Source: Geobacter sp. UBA6802
Lineage (GTDB): Bacteria > Desulfobacterota > Desulfuromonadia > Geobacterales > Pseudopelobacteraceae
DNA length: 6,056 bases
Direction of reading: 5' to 3'
NCBI GenBank assembly: GCA_002452325.1
Contig: DKFG01000275.1
Location: 12,224 to 18,279 of the forward strand
Shown here: piece by piece, positions 6,032 to 6,056 of the stretch
Position numbering within the stretch: position 1 is the stretch's first letter
Layout: every line of letters begins with the position of its first letter
Notes under the pieces: generated by a model
Database searches by the model: none
Told to the model about the DNA's origin: nothing
Seen by the model: the letters and a program-made list of their open reading frames with translations, nothing else
Made by a program: the position numbers and the translations under genes

Positions 6032-6056
6032 GGGGTTGTAGCTCAGTCGGTTAGAG
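6032..6056 (+). tRNA. tRNA gene, 5' end only (identity not determinable)
   Basis: The window ends 25 bases into a tRNA. Acceptor strand GGGGTTG (6032-6038), T8-A9, D-stem GCTC (6041-6044), D-loop AGTCGGTTA with the conserved A14, GG and A21, then GAG of the returning D-stem are all in register. The anticodon lies beyond the window, so the amino acid is unknown. The upstream promoter and the terminator on its far side suggest it is the first gene of its transcript. Confidence 0.85.

Overview
The window looks like a housekeeping stretch of a deltaproteobacterial chromosome, most likely Desulfuromonadales (Geobacter-like). This rests on gene order (pheA, tyrA, aroA, cmk, ispH, rpsA on one strand), on protein style, and on roughly half G+C composition judged by eye. 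The taxon is an inference; no database comparison was possible. I see no mobile element, CRISPR array, phage gene or frameshifted gene.

Layout: the window opens inside the 3' end of pheA (catalytic TRF motif and C-terminal ACT domain). tyrA (317-1177), aroA (1180-2484), cmk (2481-3179) and ispH (3176-4009) follow. Junctions are a 1-base overlap (pheA/tyrA), a 2-base gap (tyrA/aroA) and two 4-base overlaps (aroA/cmk and cmk/ispH), so this is almost certainly one translationally coupled operon. A 104-base A/T-rich leader with a small hairpin separates ispH from rpsA (4114-5838), which encodes a six-domain ribosomal protein S1. A long symmetrical hairpin (5854-5902) ends the unit. After it come a good sigma70-type promoter (5952-5980), a leader hairpin, and the first 25 bases of a tRNA gene cut by the window edge.

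Function: aroA makes EPSP, the precursor of chorismate. pheA and tyrA are the two branches leading from chorismate-derived prephenate to phenylalanine and tyrosine. cmk recycles CMP/dCMP for nucleic acid synthesis, ispH makes the isoprenoid precursors IPP and DMAPP, and rpsA supplies the mRNA-binding S1 protein. The aroA-cmk-rpsA linkage is long known in bacteria; having ispH between cmk and rpsA recalls Clostridia, where IspH and S1 domains can be fused.

I found no convincing undescribed system. The points most worth a second look are the rpsA leader hairpin, the tRNA leader hairpin lying exactly at the predicted transcript start, the near-perfect bidirectional terminator, and the class II (naturally glyphosate-insensitive type) signature set in AroA.
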